Part shown: positions 17,079 through 25,046 of the stretch, in pieces
Position numbering within the stretch: position 1 is the stretch's first letter
Layout of the letters: every line of letters begins with the position of its first letter
Assembly: GCA_041396705.1 (NCBI GenBank)
Contig: JAWKYB010000010.1
Location: 1 to 64,000 of the forward strand
Direction of reading: 5' to 3'
From: Alphaproteobacteria bacterium
Lineage (GTDB): Bacteria; Pseudomonadota; Alphaproteobacteria; CALKHQ01
Length of the DNA: 64,000 nt
Program-made: the position numbers and the translations under genes
Notes under the pieces: generated by a model
What the model was told of the DNA's origin: nothing
What the model saw: the letters and a program-made list of their open reading frames with translations, nothing else
The model's database searches: none

Positions 17079-17378
17079 CGGTCCAACCTGAAAAAGCGGT
17101 AGTCCGGGAACGCCGCCGCATTGCACACGTTACGCCTGCGCATTGCCGGACGTTACAACACCGTACGTACTTCAAAAAGGGCGTGCGTGAGGGCAAATGT
17201 CCGGCATCGCAACGGTCGGCTCGCCAGTCTCGCCAGAAGGCCACATCGCCATGGCCGGCTCGGGAGGGCGACCGCAAGCGAAGCCGATGCAACACCGCCG
17301 ACGGAACCGGTCCGGCCGGGGATCAGCCCCGCGACCCGCCGTCCGCCTCTGACGACAACGCACAAGGATGCACCGACG
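17079..17378. promoter_or_regulatory. Divergent promoter region with paired direct repeats
   Basis: The region between the minus-strand wHTH/TPR gene and the plus-strand small gene contains a direct repeat GCATTGC-N2/3-ACGTTAC at 17118-17133 and 17140-17156, about two helical turns apart, and a GTACGTAC palindrome at 17163-17170. Nothing coding is convincing here. The repeats are a plausible binding site for the adjacent wHTH-like protein or for a response regulator. Confidence 0.4.
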
Positions 17379-17666
17379 ATGACGCCCCGTGAGGCACTGA
17401 CGCTCTATGCCACTCTGCTCGATGCCGCCGACCGGCTGCGGCGCACCCAGGGCGGGCCGAACACCGGCGAAGGCGGCAACTTCGCCTTCCGGCGGTCGAC
17501 GCTCGGCCTGGCAAGCCTGATCGAGTCGTGGTGTGTCGACAATGCCAACACCTTCGTCCCGACCCTGATGTCCGGCATGTCCGATGAAGCCAGGGCCGAC
17601 GAGCGCGCCTTTCTGGACGAGCTGTCGGTCCGTCTGCGGCCCGTCGCCGGCGATGCGGTGAACTGA
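17379..17666 (+). CDS. Small hypothetical protein, 95 aa
   Basis: ATG 17379 begins a 95-aa soluble protein with AAGGA 11 bases upstream. It is mostly helical in character, with MTPREALTLYATLLDAADRL at the start, a central glycine-rich GGPNTGEGGNF loop, and a C-terminal acidic helix. No signal peptide or known domain is visible. It lies 77 bp upstream of a single-domain response regulator on the same strand, so the two may be co-transcribed. Confidence 0.55.
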   Translation: MTPREALTLYATLLDAADRLRRTQGGPNTGEGGNFAFRRSTLGLASLIESWCVDNANTFVPTLMSGMSDEARADERAFLDELSVRLRPVAGDAVN

Positions 17667-17743
17667 CCGCGCCTGCCGCGACATCGATGGCGCGCGGCCA
17701 ACTAAACCGTTTTAATGCCTTTGCTGGAATTCGTGAGGACGCC

Positions 17744-18160
17744 GTGAGCAAGAAGGCCCCCCGACTACTGATCGTCGACGACGACAAGATGATGCGCCGC
17801 GTGCTGAGCGACTATGCTTGGCTGCTGGGCTGGTCCAGCATTGCCGCCAGCGATGGCGGCGCCGGCTATCTCGCCGCCCAGAACGAGCGCTTCGACGCGA
17901 TCGTCACCGACTGTCACATGCCGCGCTTCGGCGGGATCGAGATGATCGGCCGGATCCGCGCCGGCACCGGCCCGAATGCCGACACCCCGATGCTGGTGGT
18001 GACGGGCATGAACAACGAGGACACCCAGCGCCAGGCCTATGCCGCGGGCGCGACGGCGTTCATCGTCAAGCCGGTGTCGCTGGACGAGTTCCGGCACATC
18101 GTGGAGTCGGCACTGTCCGCCGACAACGGGGCCAAGACCGCCCTCGGCTCGGCCGCTTAA
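17744..18160 (+). CDS. CheY-like single-domain response regulator
   Basis: A 138-aa receiver domain with no output domain. It has the acidic pair (IVDDDK), the phospho-acceptor Asp in IVTDCHM, the Thr in VVTGM and the Lys in IVKPVS, so it should be phosphorylatable. The start is GTG 17744 with GAGGA just upstream; the open frame to 17687 is not needed. No histidine kinase is adjacent, so the partner is elsewhere. The Lys-Pro-Val end suits a protein-protein signalling role. Confidence 0.88.
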   Translation: MSKKAPRLLIVDDDKMMRRVLSDYAWLLGWSSIAASDGGAGYLAAQNERFDAIVTDCHMPRFGGIEMIGRIRAGTGPNADTPMLVVTGMNNEDTQRQAYAAGATAFIVKPVSLDEFRHIVESALSADNGAKTALGSAA

Positions 18161-18170
18161 CGCGTTGTAA

Positions 18171-18193
18171 CGCCGCCGGCGCGCACGGCGGCG
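18171..18193. terminator. Hairpin between convergent genes
   Basis: CGCCGCC (18171-18177) pairs with GGCGGCG (18187-18193) around a 9-base loop, lying between the ends of the receiver gene (+) and the PLP-enzyme gene (-). It may act in both directions, though there is no T-run. Confidence 0.4.
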
Positions 18194-18206
18194 GCCGTTT
18201 CCGGGC

Positions 18207-19199
18207 CTACCGAACCTGGGCCATTGCCCCCTTCGTCCCTTCCGTCAGAACCGGGCCGACCAGCGACAGGAACAGCGCGGCATCGATGTTGCCGCCGCTG
18301 AGAATGGTGCCGATGCGCCGCCCGCGGACGGCGTCGCCTTCGTGCATGGCCGCGGCCAGCGCCGCGGCGCCCGCGCCCTCGGCCAGGTTGTGGGTGTCGG
18401 TGTAGTGGACCGCGATCGCCTGCGCGATCTGCGCGTCCGTCACCTCGACGATGCGGTCGGCGCCGGCCCGGATGATCGCCAGCGCGTCCGGGTTCGGCAT
18501 CCGGCAGGCGACGCCGTCGGCGAATGTGTCGGCCGATTCGGTTGCGACCACGCGACCCGCAGCGAACGAGCGGGCATAGGCGGGTGCGCCGCGGGCGACC
18601 ACGCCGACAATGCGGGTCCGCAATCCCAGCAGGTCGCGCGTGCGGATCAGCCCGCAGATGCCGGACCCCATCCCGATCGGCACGTAGACCGTGTCCAGGT
18701 CCGCCACGGCCCGGAACAGCTCCAGCGCATAGGTCGCGACACCGCGCACCAGATCGGGATGGAATGCAGGCACCATGTGCAGGCCGTGCGCCTCGGCCAG
18801 CGCCTGCGCGTGCTCGCGGGCGGCGTCGAAATCGCGCCCGTACTCGACCAACGTCGCGCCCAGAGCCCGCATCGCCGCGTTCTTCTCGCGGCTGTTGCCC
18901 TCCGGCACGACGATCGTGACCGGGATGCCGTGGCGGCGGGCGGCGAACGGCAGGCTCTGGCCGTGGTTGCCGCGCGTGGCGCTGATCACGCCGCCCGTGT
19001 ACCCCGACCGGGCGAGGCCGTCGAAGTAGACCAGACCGCCGCGCACCTTGAACGCGCCGGTCGGCGTGTGGTTCTCGTGCTTGACCCAGATCTCGCAGCC
19101 GACGCGTTCGGCCAGCAGCGGCCAGGCATATTGCGGAGTCGGCGGCATCGCGGTGCGGACCAGGGTCGCCGCGGCTTCCAGTTGGGCGAGGTCGAACAT
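18207..19199 (-). CDS. Threonine dehydratase-like PLP enzyme
   Basis: A 330-aa fold-type II PLP enzyme of the threonine/serine dehydratase family. Lys51 in TGAFKVRGG is the Schiff-base lysine, ATRGNHGQS is the phosphate/Asn motif, and PIGMGSGICGL is the glycine-rich PLP phosphate cup. It has no C-terminal ACT regulatory domain, so it is the short catabolic type rather than biosynthetic IlvA. Family members deaminate threonine, serine or 3-hydroxyaspartate, or act in hydroxyectoine breakdown (EutB-like). Neighbours give no pathway hint. ATG 19199 is chosen because the 10-residue extension to 19229 is Arg/Gly-rich and outside the fold. Confidence 0.82.
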   Translation of the reverse strand: MFDLAQLEAAATLVRTAMPPTPQYAWPLLAERVGCEIWVKHENHTPTGAFKVRGGLVYFDGLARSGYTGGVISATRGNHGQSLPFAARRHGIPVTIVVPEGNSREKNAAMRALGATLVEYGRDFDAAREHAQALAEAHGLHMVPAFHPDLVRGVATYALELFRAVADLDTVYVPIGMGSGICGLIRTRDLLGLRTRIVGVVARGAPAYARSFAAGRVVATESADTFADGVACRMPNPDALAIIRAGADRIVEVTDAQIAQAIAVHYTDTHNLAEGAGAAALAAAMHEGDAVRGRRIGTILSGGNIDAALFLSLVGPVLTEGTKGAMAQVR

Positions 19200-19381
19200 G
19201 GCGCGTCGTCCGGTTCTGCGGGCGCCCACCCTGGGCGGGGCCCCGGTCGCAAGTCAACGCGCGGATTGTAGGGCTGCAATGGACGGCGACCCTTCACGCG
19301 ACTTTGTGCGGGTGGCGGATGACGGCCCCGCGCCGCTGTGGAATGATCGTCTCGGTTCTGGCTCGCAGCGGGAGGCTCGCC

Positions 19382-19708
19382 ATGCACGTTCGGCCGGTTG
19401 CCCTTGCCCTCGGTGTCGCGCTGGCTGCGGTCGCGGCCGGTGCCGCCCGCGCCGACGCGATCGACGGCGACTGGTGCAAGGACGGCGCCCAGTTCAGCAT
19501 CCGCGGCCCGCAGATCGTCACGCCGGCCGGCACCGCCACCGAAGGCGCCTACGACCGGCACGCCTTCGCCTATGTGGTGCCGGAAAACGAGGCCGCGGCG
19601 GGCACCGAGATCTTCATGACCCTGCTCAACGAGCAGAACCTGCGCCTCATGATCGGGTCCTGGACCGAGGCTGGCGAGGTGTGGACCCGCTGCGAGTTCG
19701 TCAGCTGA
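19382..19708 (+). CDS. Small periplasmic protein, 108 aa
   Basis: ATG 19382 follows GGGAGG at good spacing. The first 24 residues are a typical signal peptide (hydrophobic Ala/Val/Leu core, ARADA cleavage). The mature protein of about 85 aa contains IDGDWCKDGAQFSIRGPQI and ends in WTRCEFVS, so its two Cys may form a disulfide. The IDGDWC start is common in small lipocalin-like or hypothetical periplasmic proteins. Its function is unknown. It lies 108 bp before the RND adaptor gene. Confidence 0.65.
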   Translation: MHVRPVALALGVALAAVAAGAARADAIDGDWCKDGAQFSIRGPQIVTPAGTATEGAYDRHAFAYVVPENEAAAGTEIFMTLLNEQNLRLMIGSWTEAGEVWTRCEFVS

Positions 19709-19816
19709 ACGCAGTCGCCGCGCTGACTGCGATTTGCGCGCAGGAAGGCGACGGCCCGGCCGTATCATGCAGGACGGATGGGCCCGGGGCGACGGTCGGC
19801 GGCATTGAGGCGCACA

Positions 19817-20980
19817 GTGCGAGGTGAGAGCGACGAGCCGGCCATGCGCGCGGCCGCACGGCCGCGTGCGGCGTCGTGGTGGCGCCAGTTGGTCGGCGTG
19901 GCGGTCATCGGCGGCCTCGGTGCGGCCGGCTGGCTGCTGTTCGAGCCGCCGTCCGGCGACGAAGACGGCGGCGCCGGTGCGCAGCAGCGCGGCGGCCGCG
20001 GCGGCGGCGCACCGGTCGTCACCGCGCCGGTGGCGCTGGCGTCGGCTGGCCAGATCCTGCGCGCCGTCGGCACCGGAGAGGCGCTGCGCTCGGTCACGCT
20101 CTTTCCCGCGGCCGCCGGCGAGGTCGAGATCGTGCTGTTCACCGCCGGCGAGGCGGTGCAGTCCGGCGACCCGCTGATCGCGCTCGACGACGCCGAGGAG
20201 GCGCTGGCGGTCGAGTTGGCACGCCTGCAGGTGCAGGAGCAGGAGCGCACCGTGGCGCGTAACGACCAGCTGCTGCCGTCCGGCGCGGTGTCGTCCAGCG
20301 CCGCGCAGTCGGCGCGCACCGCGCTGGCCGAGGCCCGCAACCGCCTGGCCGCCGCCGAGCTGGCGCTGGAGCGGCGCACATTGCTGGCACCCTTCGCCGG
20401 GGTGATGGGCCTGACCGACGTGGCCGAGGGCGACCGGGTGACGACCACCACCGAGATTGCCACAATCGACGACCGCAGCGCGCTGCTGATCCGCTTCGAG
20501 GTGCCCGAGCGGTTCGCCGCCCAGGTGGCGCTGGGCCAGGACGTGCGCGCGGAAACGACGGCGATGCCGGGCACGGTGTTCGCCGGCCGCATCACCGCGA
20601 TCGACAGCCGGCTGGACCCCGAGAGCCGGACCCTGCCGGTTCAGGCGACGCTGCCGAACCCGGACGACCGGCTGCGCGCCGGCATGTCCTTCGCCGTCAC
20701 CATGGCGTTCGCCGAGGCGCAGTATCCCGGCGTGCCGGAAATGGCGGTGCAGTGGAGCCGCGACGGTCCCTATGTCTGGCGGGTGGCCGACGGCACGGTG
20801 GAACAGGTGCCGGTGTCGCTGGTCGAGCGCACGGCCGGCACTATCCTGGTCGACGGCGCGCTCGTCGCCGGCGACCGGGTCGTGGTCGAAGGCACCCAGC
20901 GGCTGCGCCCGGGACGCCCGGTGGAGGAGGCCGGCCAGCGCCCCGCCGGCGACGCCGCCGCGGCGCGGCCCGCCTCGTGA
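19817..20980 (+). CDS. RND efflux periplasmic adaptor (HlyD/AcrA family)
   Basis: A membrane-anchored periplasmic adaptor of about 387 aa that links an RND pump to an outer-membrane channel. It has an N-terminal helix (VGVAVIGGLGAAGWLLF), a lipoyl-like half (VTLFPAAAGEVEIVLFTAGEAVQSGDPLIALDD), a short coiled coil, the second lipoyl half (LLAPFAGVMGL) and the beta-barrel region (GRITAIDSRLDPESRTLPVQA). GTG 19817 has GAGG six bases upstream; ATG 19844 is the alternative. The stop overlaps the pump start (GTGA), so they are coupled. No TolC-like gene is present in the window. Confidence 0.9.
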   Translation: MRGESDEPAMRAAARPRAASWWRQLVGVAVIGGLGAAGWLLFEPPSGDEDGGAGAQQRGGRGGGAPVVTAPVALASAGQILRAVGTGEALRSVTLFPAAAGEVEIVLFTAGEAVQSGDPLIALDDAEEALAVELARLQVQEQERTVARNDQLLPSGAVSSSAAQSARTALAEARNRLAAAELALERRTLLAPFAGVMGLTDVAEGDRVTTTTEIATIDDRSALLIRFEVPERFAAQVALGQDVRAETTAMPGTVFAGRITAIDSRLDPESRTLPVQATLPNPDDRLRAGMSFAVTMAFAEAQYPGVPEMAVQWSRDGPYVWRVADGTVEQVPVSLVERTAGTILVDGALVAGDRVVVEGTQRLRPGRPVEEAGQRPAGDAAAARPAS

Positions 20981-23900
20981 TCCACGACCGCATGGACGTC
21001 AGTTCGCTGGGCGTGCGCCGTCCGGTGCTGGCGATCGTGCTGAACCTGCTGATCATCGTCGCCGGCGCCGCCGCCCTGATGGGCGTGGAGATCCGCGAGC
21101 TGCCCAATGTCGACCGGCCGGTGATCACCGTGCAGGCGTCCTATCCCGGGGCGTCGCCGGAGACGGTCGACACCCAGGTCACCGGCGTGATCGAGGGCGC
21201 CGTCGCCCGCGTGCCCGGCATCGTCTCGATCAGCTCCAACAGCGACTACGGCGGCAGCCGCGTGACCCTGGAGTTCGACCCCTCCGTCGACCTTAACATC
21301 GCCGCGGCGGACGTCCGCGACGCGCTCGGCCGGGCCGAGCGCGAGCTGCCCGACGACGTCGAGGCGCCGAGTGTGGTCAAGGCCGACGCCGACTCCTCGC
21401 CGATCGTGCGGCTGTCGGTGACCTCGGACACGCGCGACGCCGCCGCGCTCACCGACCTGGTCGAGAACGAGATCGCCGACCGGCTGGCGGCCGTGCCCGG
21501 CATCGCCGACGTGCAGGTCTACGGCGACACCGCGCGGGTGGTGCGGGTGGTGGTCGACCCGTTCGCGCTGGCCAGCCGCGGGCTCGGCCTCGGCGACCTG
21601 GCCGAGGCCCTGTCCGACGCCGCACTCGACATCCCGGCCGGCACGCTGGAGACCGCGTCGCAGGAACTGGTGGTTCGGGCCGACGCGGCGGTGGCCACGC
21701 CGGCCGAGATCGAGGCGATCGGCATCGACCGGCGCACGCGGATCGGCGACGTCGCCCGCGTGTTCTTCGGACCGGAGGACCGCAACTCCTCGGTCCGCCT
21801 CGACGGCCAGCCGGTGATCGGCCTCGGCCTGATCCGCCAGGCGCAGTCCAACACCATCGCGATCTCGACCGCGGTCGACGCCGCGATCGCCGAGCTGTCG
21901 CGCAGCCTGCCCGACGTGCGGATCGACAAGTCGTCCGACGACGCCGTGTTCATCGAGGGCGCGATCACCGAGGTCACCCGCACGCTGCTGCTGTCGGTGC
22001 TGATCGTGACCGCGGTCATCTACGTGTTCGTCGGGTCAGCCCGCGCCACCCTGATCCCGGTGGTGACCATGCCGGTGGCTCTGATCGGCACCGTCGCGGC
22101 GATCTGGCTGCTCGGCTTCTCCGTCAACATTCTGACCCTACTGGCGCTGGTGCTGGCCACCGGCATGGTGGTCGACGATGCCATCGTGGTGCTGGAGAAC
22201 ATCATCCGCCAGCGCGGGCTCGGCGCCCGGCCGCGCGCCGCCGCGGTGATCGGCACGCGCGAGGTATTCTTCGCCGTGATCGCGACCACCGCCACCCTGG
22301 CGGCCGTGTTCGTGCCGATTTCGTTCCTGCCCGGCACTGCCGGCCGCCTGTTCACCGAGTTCGGCTTCGTGCTGGCGGTGGCGGTGACCATTTCCTCGGT
22401 AGTGGCGCTGTCGCTGTGCCCGATGCTGGCCGCCCGCCTGCCGCAGCGGGGCGGCGATTCCCAGGTCGGCGCGCTGTTCCCGGCGGTCGGCCGCTGGTCG
22501 GCCCGGCTCTATGCGACGACGCTGGACCTCGCCCTGCGTGCGCCCTTCGTGGCGCTGGCGCTGGGCGCGCTGGTCGGACTGGCCGCCTGGGCGGTGCTGG
22601 CACAGTTGTCGGAGGAGCTGCTGCCGGCGGAAGACCGCGGCGTCGTCTTCATCGCCGTGACCGCGCCGCAGGGGGCCGGGCTCGACTTCACCGACCGACA
22701 GGTCGAGCGGGTCGAGGCCATCGTGCAGCCGCTGATCGACCGCGACGAGGCGACCAACATGTTCGCCGTGGTCGGCCGCGGCTCCAGCAATTCGGCCTTC
22801 GTCATCGTGCGGCTGGCGCCGTGGGAGGCGCGCGGCCGCAGCCAGCAGCAGATCGTGGCCGAGATCCGGCCGGCGCTGTCGGCGATCCCCGGCGCGCAGG
22901 TCGGCCTGCGCAGCCCGAACAGCCTGGGCATTCGCGGCGGCGGCGGCGGGCTCGGCTTCGCCCTGACCGGCGGCGACTACGGCCGCATCGCCGAAGCGGC
23001 CGATGCCCTGGTCGCGGCGGCCGAAACGCGGCCGGATGTGTTCGAATCGCTGCAGGTCGCCTATGACACCAACCAGCCGCAGCTGTCGGTGGTGATCGAC
23101 CGAGAGCGCGCCGCCGACCTGGGCGTGCCGCTGGCCTCGGTCGCCGGCGCACTGCGTGCGATGATCGAGGGCGACGATGTCGCCACGCTGTTCGTCGAGG
23201 GCGAGAGCATCGACGTGATGCTGCAGTCGGCCGCCGGCGTGGTCGACGACCCGACCGACCTGGAGAATCTCTACGTCGAGACCGCCGGCGGGCGCATCCT
23301 GCCGCTGTCGTCGCTGGTCACCCTGCGCGAGACCGCGATCGCGCCCGACCTCGACCGCGAGGGCCAGCGCCGGGCGATCTCGGTTTCCGCCACGCTGGCC
23401 GGCGATCTGCCGCTGCGCGCCGGTATGGACGCGATCCAGGCGCTGGCGGCCGAGACGCTGCCGCCCGGCATCGACCTGATGTTCCTCGGCGACGCCGCCA
23501 CGCTGGACCAGACCTCGTCGGGGGTCGAGGTGACGTTCGGCATCGCCATCCTGGTCGTTCTGCTGGTGCTGGCGGCGCAGTTCGAAAGCTTCGCCAGCGC
23601 GGTGGTGATCGTTGCGACGGTGCCGTTCGGCATCGCCGCCGCCCTGCTGGCGCTGTGGCTGACCGGCACCTCGATCAACATCTACAGCCAGATCGGTCTG
23701 GTCATGCTGGTCGGCCTGCTGGCGAAGAACGGCATCCTGATCGTCGAGTTCGCCAACCAGCTGCGCGACCGCGGGCTGTCGGTGCGCGACGCCGTTCACG
23801 ACGCCGCCGTCATCCGGCTGCGGCCGGTGATGATGACCATGGTCTCCACCGTGCTCGGCGGGCTGCCGCTGGTGCTGTCGAGCGGGCCGGGGGCAGAGGC

Positions 23901-24105
23901 GCGCGAATCGATCGGCTGGATCGTGGTCGGCGGGCTTGGCTTCGCCACGCTGTTCACGCTGTACCTGACCCCGGTCGCCTATCTGCTGCTGGCCCGTTTC
24001 GCCCGCCCGCGCGCCGGCGAGACCGAGCGGCTGCGCGAGGAACTGGCGCTGCACAGCCCGCCGGCCGGCCTGGAACCCGTCGACCTGCCGCGCGCCGCGG
24101 AATAG
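20977..24105 (+). CDS. RND multidrug-type efflux pump, inner-membrane subunit
   Basis: A 1042-aa HAE-1/AcrB-like proton-driven transporter. It has the first helix near residues 12-35, a large periplasmic loop, helices 2-6 with the proton-relay pair of Asp residues in MVVDDAIVVLENI (TM4), and a repeat of the same architecture in the C-terminal half (FGIAILVVLLVLAAQFES, LVGLLAKNGILIVEFANQL). The usual substrates are hydrophobic drugs, detergents or metabolites. I take GTG 20977, which overlaps the adaptor stop; ATG 20992 is in frame and also possible. No local regulator (TetR/MarR) is seen, so expression may be constitutive or controlled remotely. Confidence 0.92.
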   Translation: MIHDRMDVSSLGVRRPVLAIVLNLLIIVAGAAALMGVEIRELPNVDRPVITVQASYPGASPETVDTQVTGVIEGAVARVPGIVSISSNSDYGGSRVTLEFDPSVDLNIAAADVRDALGRAERELPDDVEAPSVVKADADSSPIVRLSVTSDTRDAAALTDLVENEIADRLAAVPGIADVQVYGDTARVVRVVVDPFALASRGLGLGDLAEALSDAALDIPAGTLETASQELVVRADAAVATPAEIEAIGIDRRTRIGDVARVFFGPEDRNSSVRLDGQPVIGLGLIRQAQSNTIAISTAVDAAIAELSRSLPDVRIDKSSDDAVFIEGAITEVTRTLLLSVLIVTAVIYVFVGSARATLIPVVTMPVALIGTVAAIWLLGFSVNILTLLALVLATGMVVDDAIVVLENIIRQRGLGARPRAAAVIGTREVFFAVIATTATLAAVFVPISFLPGTAGRLFTEFGFVLAVAVTISSVVALSLCPMLAARLPQRGGDSQVGALFPAVGRWSARLYATTLDLALRAPFVALALGALVGLAAWAVLAQLSEELLPAEDRGVVFIAVTAPQGAGLDFTDRQVERVEAIVQPLIDRDEATNMFAVVGRGSSNSAFVIVRLAPWEARGRSQQQIVAEIRPALSAIPGAQVGLRSPNSLGIRGGGGGLGFALTGGDYGRIAEAADALVAAAETRPDVFESLQVAYDTNQPQLSVVIDRERAADLGVPLASVAGALRAMIEGDDVATLFVEGESIDVMLQSAAGVVDDPTDLENLYVETAGGRILPLSSLVTLRETAIAPDLDREGQRRAISVSATLAGDLPLRAGMDAIQALAAETLPPGIDLMFLGDAATLDQTSSGVEVTFGIAILVVLLVLAAQFESFASAVVIVATVPFGIAAALLALWLTGTSINIYSQIGLVMLVGLLAKNGILIVEFANQLRDRGLSVRDAVHDAAVIRLRPVMMTMVSTVLGGLPLVLSSGPGAEARESIGWIVVGGLGFATLFTLYLTPVAYLLLARFARPRAGETERLREELALHSPPAGLEPVDLPRAAE

Positions 24106-24125
24106 TCCCGCCGCCTCGCCCCGGC

Positions 24126-24143
24126 CGCGAAGCTCTCTTCGCG
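24126..24143. promoter_or_regulatory. Palindrome copy 1, candidate sigma-54 enhancer site
   Basis: CGCGAAG-CTCT-CTTCGCG is a perfect 7-bp inverted repeat. The same half-sites with the same spacer length recur at 24169-24184, centre to centre 42 bp, which puts both on one face of the helix. Both lie upstream of a -24/-12-like promoter, where an activator of the NtrC class would bind. It could instead be the terminator of the RND pump gene, which ends 21 bp before it. Confidence 0.45.
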
Positions 24144-24168
24144 CCGCACCCCTACAGCCCCGGAACAA

Positions 24169-24184
24169 GCGAAGTGCGCTTCGC
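24169..24184. promoter_or_regulatory. Palindrome copy 2, candidate sigma-54 enhancer site
   Basis: GCGAAG-TGCG-CTTCGC repeats the half-sites of the palindrome at 24126-24143. It ends 44 bp before the -24-like element. The duplication of a palindrome with a different spacer sequence argues for a protein-binding site over a terminator. Confidence 0.5.
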
Positions 24185-24227
24185 GGCTGTACGCATGAAG
24201 TTCCCGCAAAAATAATAGGTTAGAGAC

Positions 24228-24243
24228 TGGCACGGCGTTTGTA
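24228..24243 (+). promoter_or_regulatory. Sigma-54 (-24/-12) promoter-like element
   Basis: TGGCAC-GGCGT-TTGTA matches the sigma-54 consensus TGGCAC-N5-TTGCA at 10 of 11 fixed positions with correct spacing; the mismatch is T for C in the -12 element. Transcription would begin near 24255, leaving a 50-base leader before ATG 24304. The nearby activator gene at 29217 is of the class that works only with sigma-54. Confidence 0.55.
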
Positions 24244-24303
24244 ACCCTGGCGGCACGGCACTCGATCAGCGGGGCGCCGCAGCAGCGATAGGGAACGACG
24301 ACC

Positions 24304-25017
24304 ATGCATGACATCGATCGTGTCCAGGCCGAGGCGCTGGACGACAGCGAGTTCGACTTCGAGGCCGACGACGAGTTTTTCGAGGCCGAGGCGGACGACG
24401 ATGCCGAGATCGTGTTCGAGTCCGACGAGGAGGAATTCGACGAGTTCGAAGCCGGGTCGGGCGGACCGTTCGACGAGGCGACGGAGATGGAGCTCGCGGC
24501 CGAACTGCTGGAGGTCCAGTCCGACGAGGAGCTGGAGCAGTTCCTCGGCAAGCTGTTCAAGCGTGCGGTGCGCGGCGCGCGCCGCTTTGCCCGCTCCAGC
24601 GCCGGCCGCACGCTGGGTCGCGCGCTGAAGGGCGTCGCCAAGAAGGCCCTGCCGGTGGCCGGCCGCGCGGTCGGCACCTTTTTCGGCGGCCCGGCCGGCG
24701 GTGCCATCGGCGGCAAGGTCGGCGGCTTCGCCAGCAGCCTGTTCGAGCTGGAGCTCGAAGGCATGAGCCCGGAGGACCAGGAGTTCGAGGTGGCCAAGCG
24801 CTTCGTGCGGCTGGCCGGTACCGCCGCGCGCGCCACCGCGGCGCGGGCGCGGACCAGCCCGCCGACGGCAGCCGCCAAGGCCGGCCTGACCGCGGCCGCG
24901 CGCCAGCATGCGCCCGGCCTCGCCCGGCGTGCCGGGATGTCGGCTGCGGCCGGCGGGCGCGCGGCCAGCGGCCGCTGGTTCCGCCGCGGCAATCGCATCG
25001 TGCTGGTCGGCGCCTGA
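24304..25017 (+). CDS. Acidic N-terminal/Gly-rich protein of unknown function
   Basis: The 237-aa product falls into distinct parts. Residues 1-50 are half Asp/Glu (25 of 50). Residues 61-85 (EMELAAELLEVQSDEELEQFLGKLF) look helical. Residues 85-117 are strongly basic and amphipathic. Residues 121-146 are Gly-rich and hydrophobic (GTFFGGPAGGAIGGKVGG), a glycine-zipper-like membrane segment. An Ala-rich tail with AAARQHAPGL and a basic GRWFRRGNRIVLVG end follow. I recall this layout as a recurrent uncharacterised family in several phyla; no function is known to me. There is no signal peptide. It is the first gene of a four-gene cassette with two proteases, behind a sigma-54-like promoter. A membrane-active precursor matured by those proteases is a guess. 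Confidence 0.75.
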   Translation: MHDIDRVQAEALDDSEFDFEADDEFFEAEADDDAEIVFESDEEEFDEFEAGSGGPFDEATEMELAAELLEVQSDEELEQFLGKLFKRAVRGARRFARSSAGRTLGRALKGVAKKALPVAGRAVGTFFGGPAGGAIGGKVGGFASSLFELELEGMSPEDQEFEVAKRFVRLAGTAARATAARARTSPPTAAAKAGLTAAARQHAPGLARRAGMSAAAGGRAASGRWFRRGNRIVLVGA

Positions 25018-25046
25018 GCGGCCGGCCAGGTCGGGGAGCGCGAACG

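Noticed and set aside
14295..17102. 935-aa plus-strand ORF
   Set aside because: It is antisense to the wHTH/TPR gene, has the Arg/Gln/Val/Asp composition of a GC-rich shadow, and has no domain.
24126..24143. Simple terminator for the RND pump gene
   Set aside because: Possible, but the same palindrome recurs 42 bp later and lies upstream of a -24/-12 element, so I prefer a binding site; not excluded.
22138..24168. 676-aa minus-strand ORF
   Set aside because: It lies entirely antisense to the RND pump gene, and its His/Gln/Arg-rich composition matches a shadow frame.
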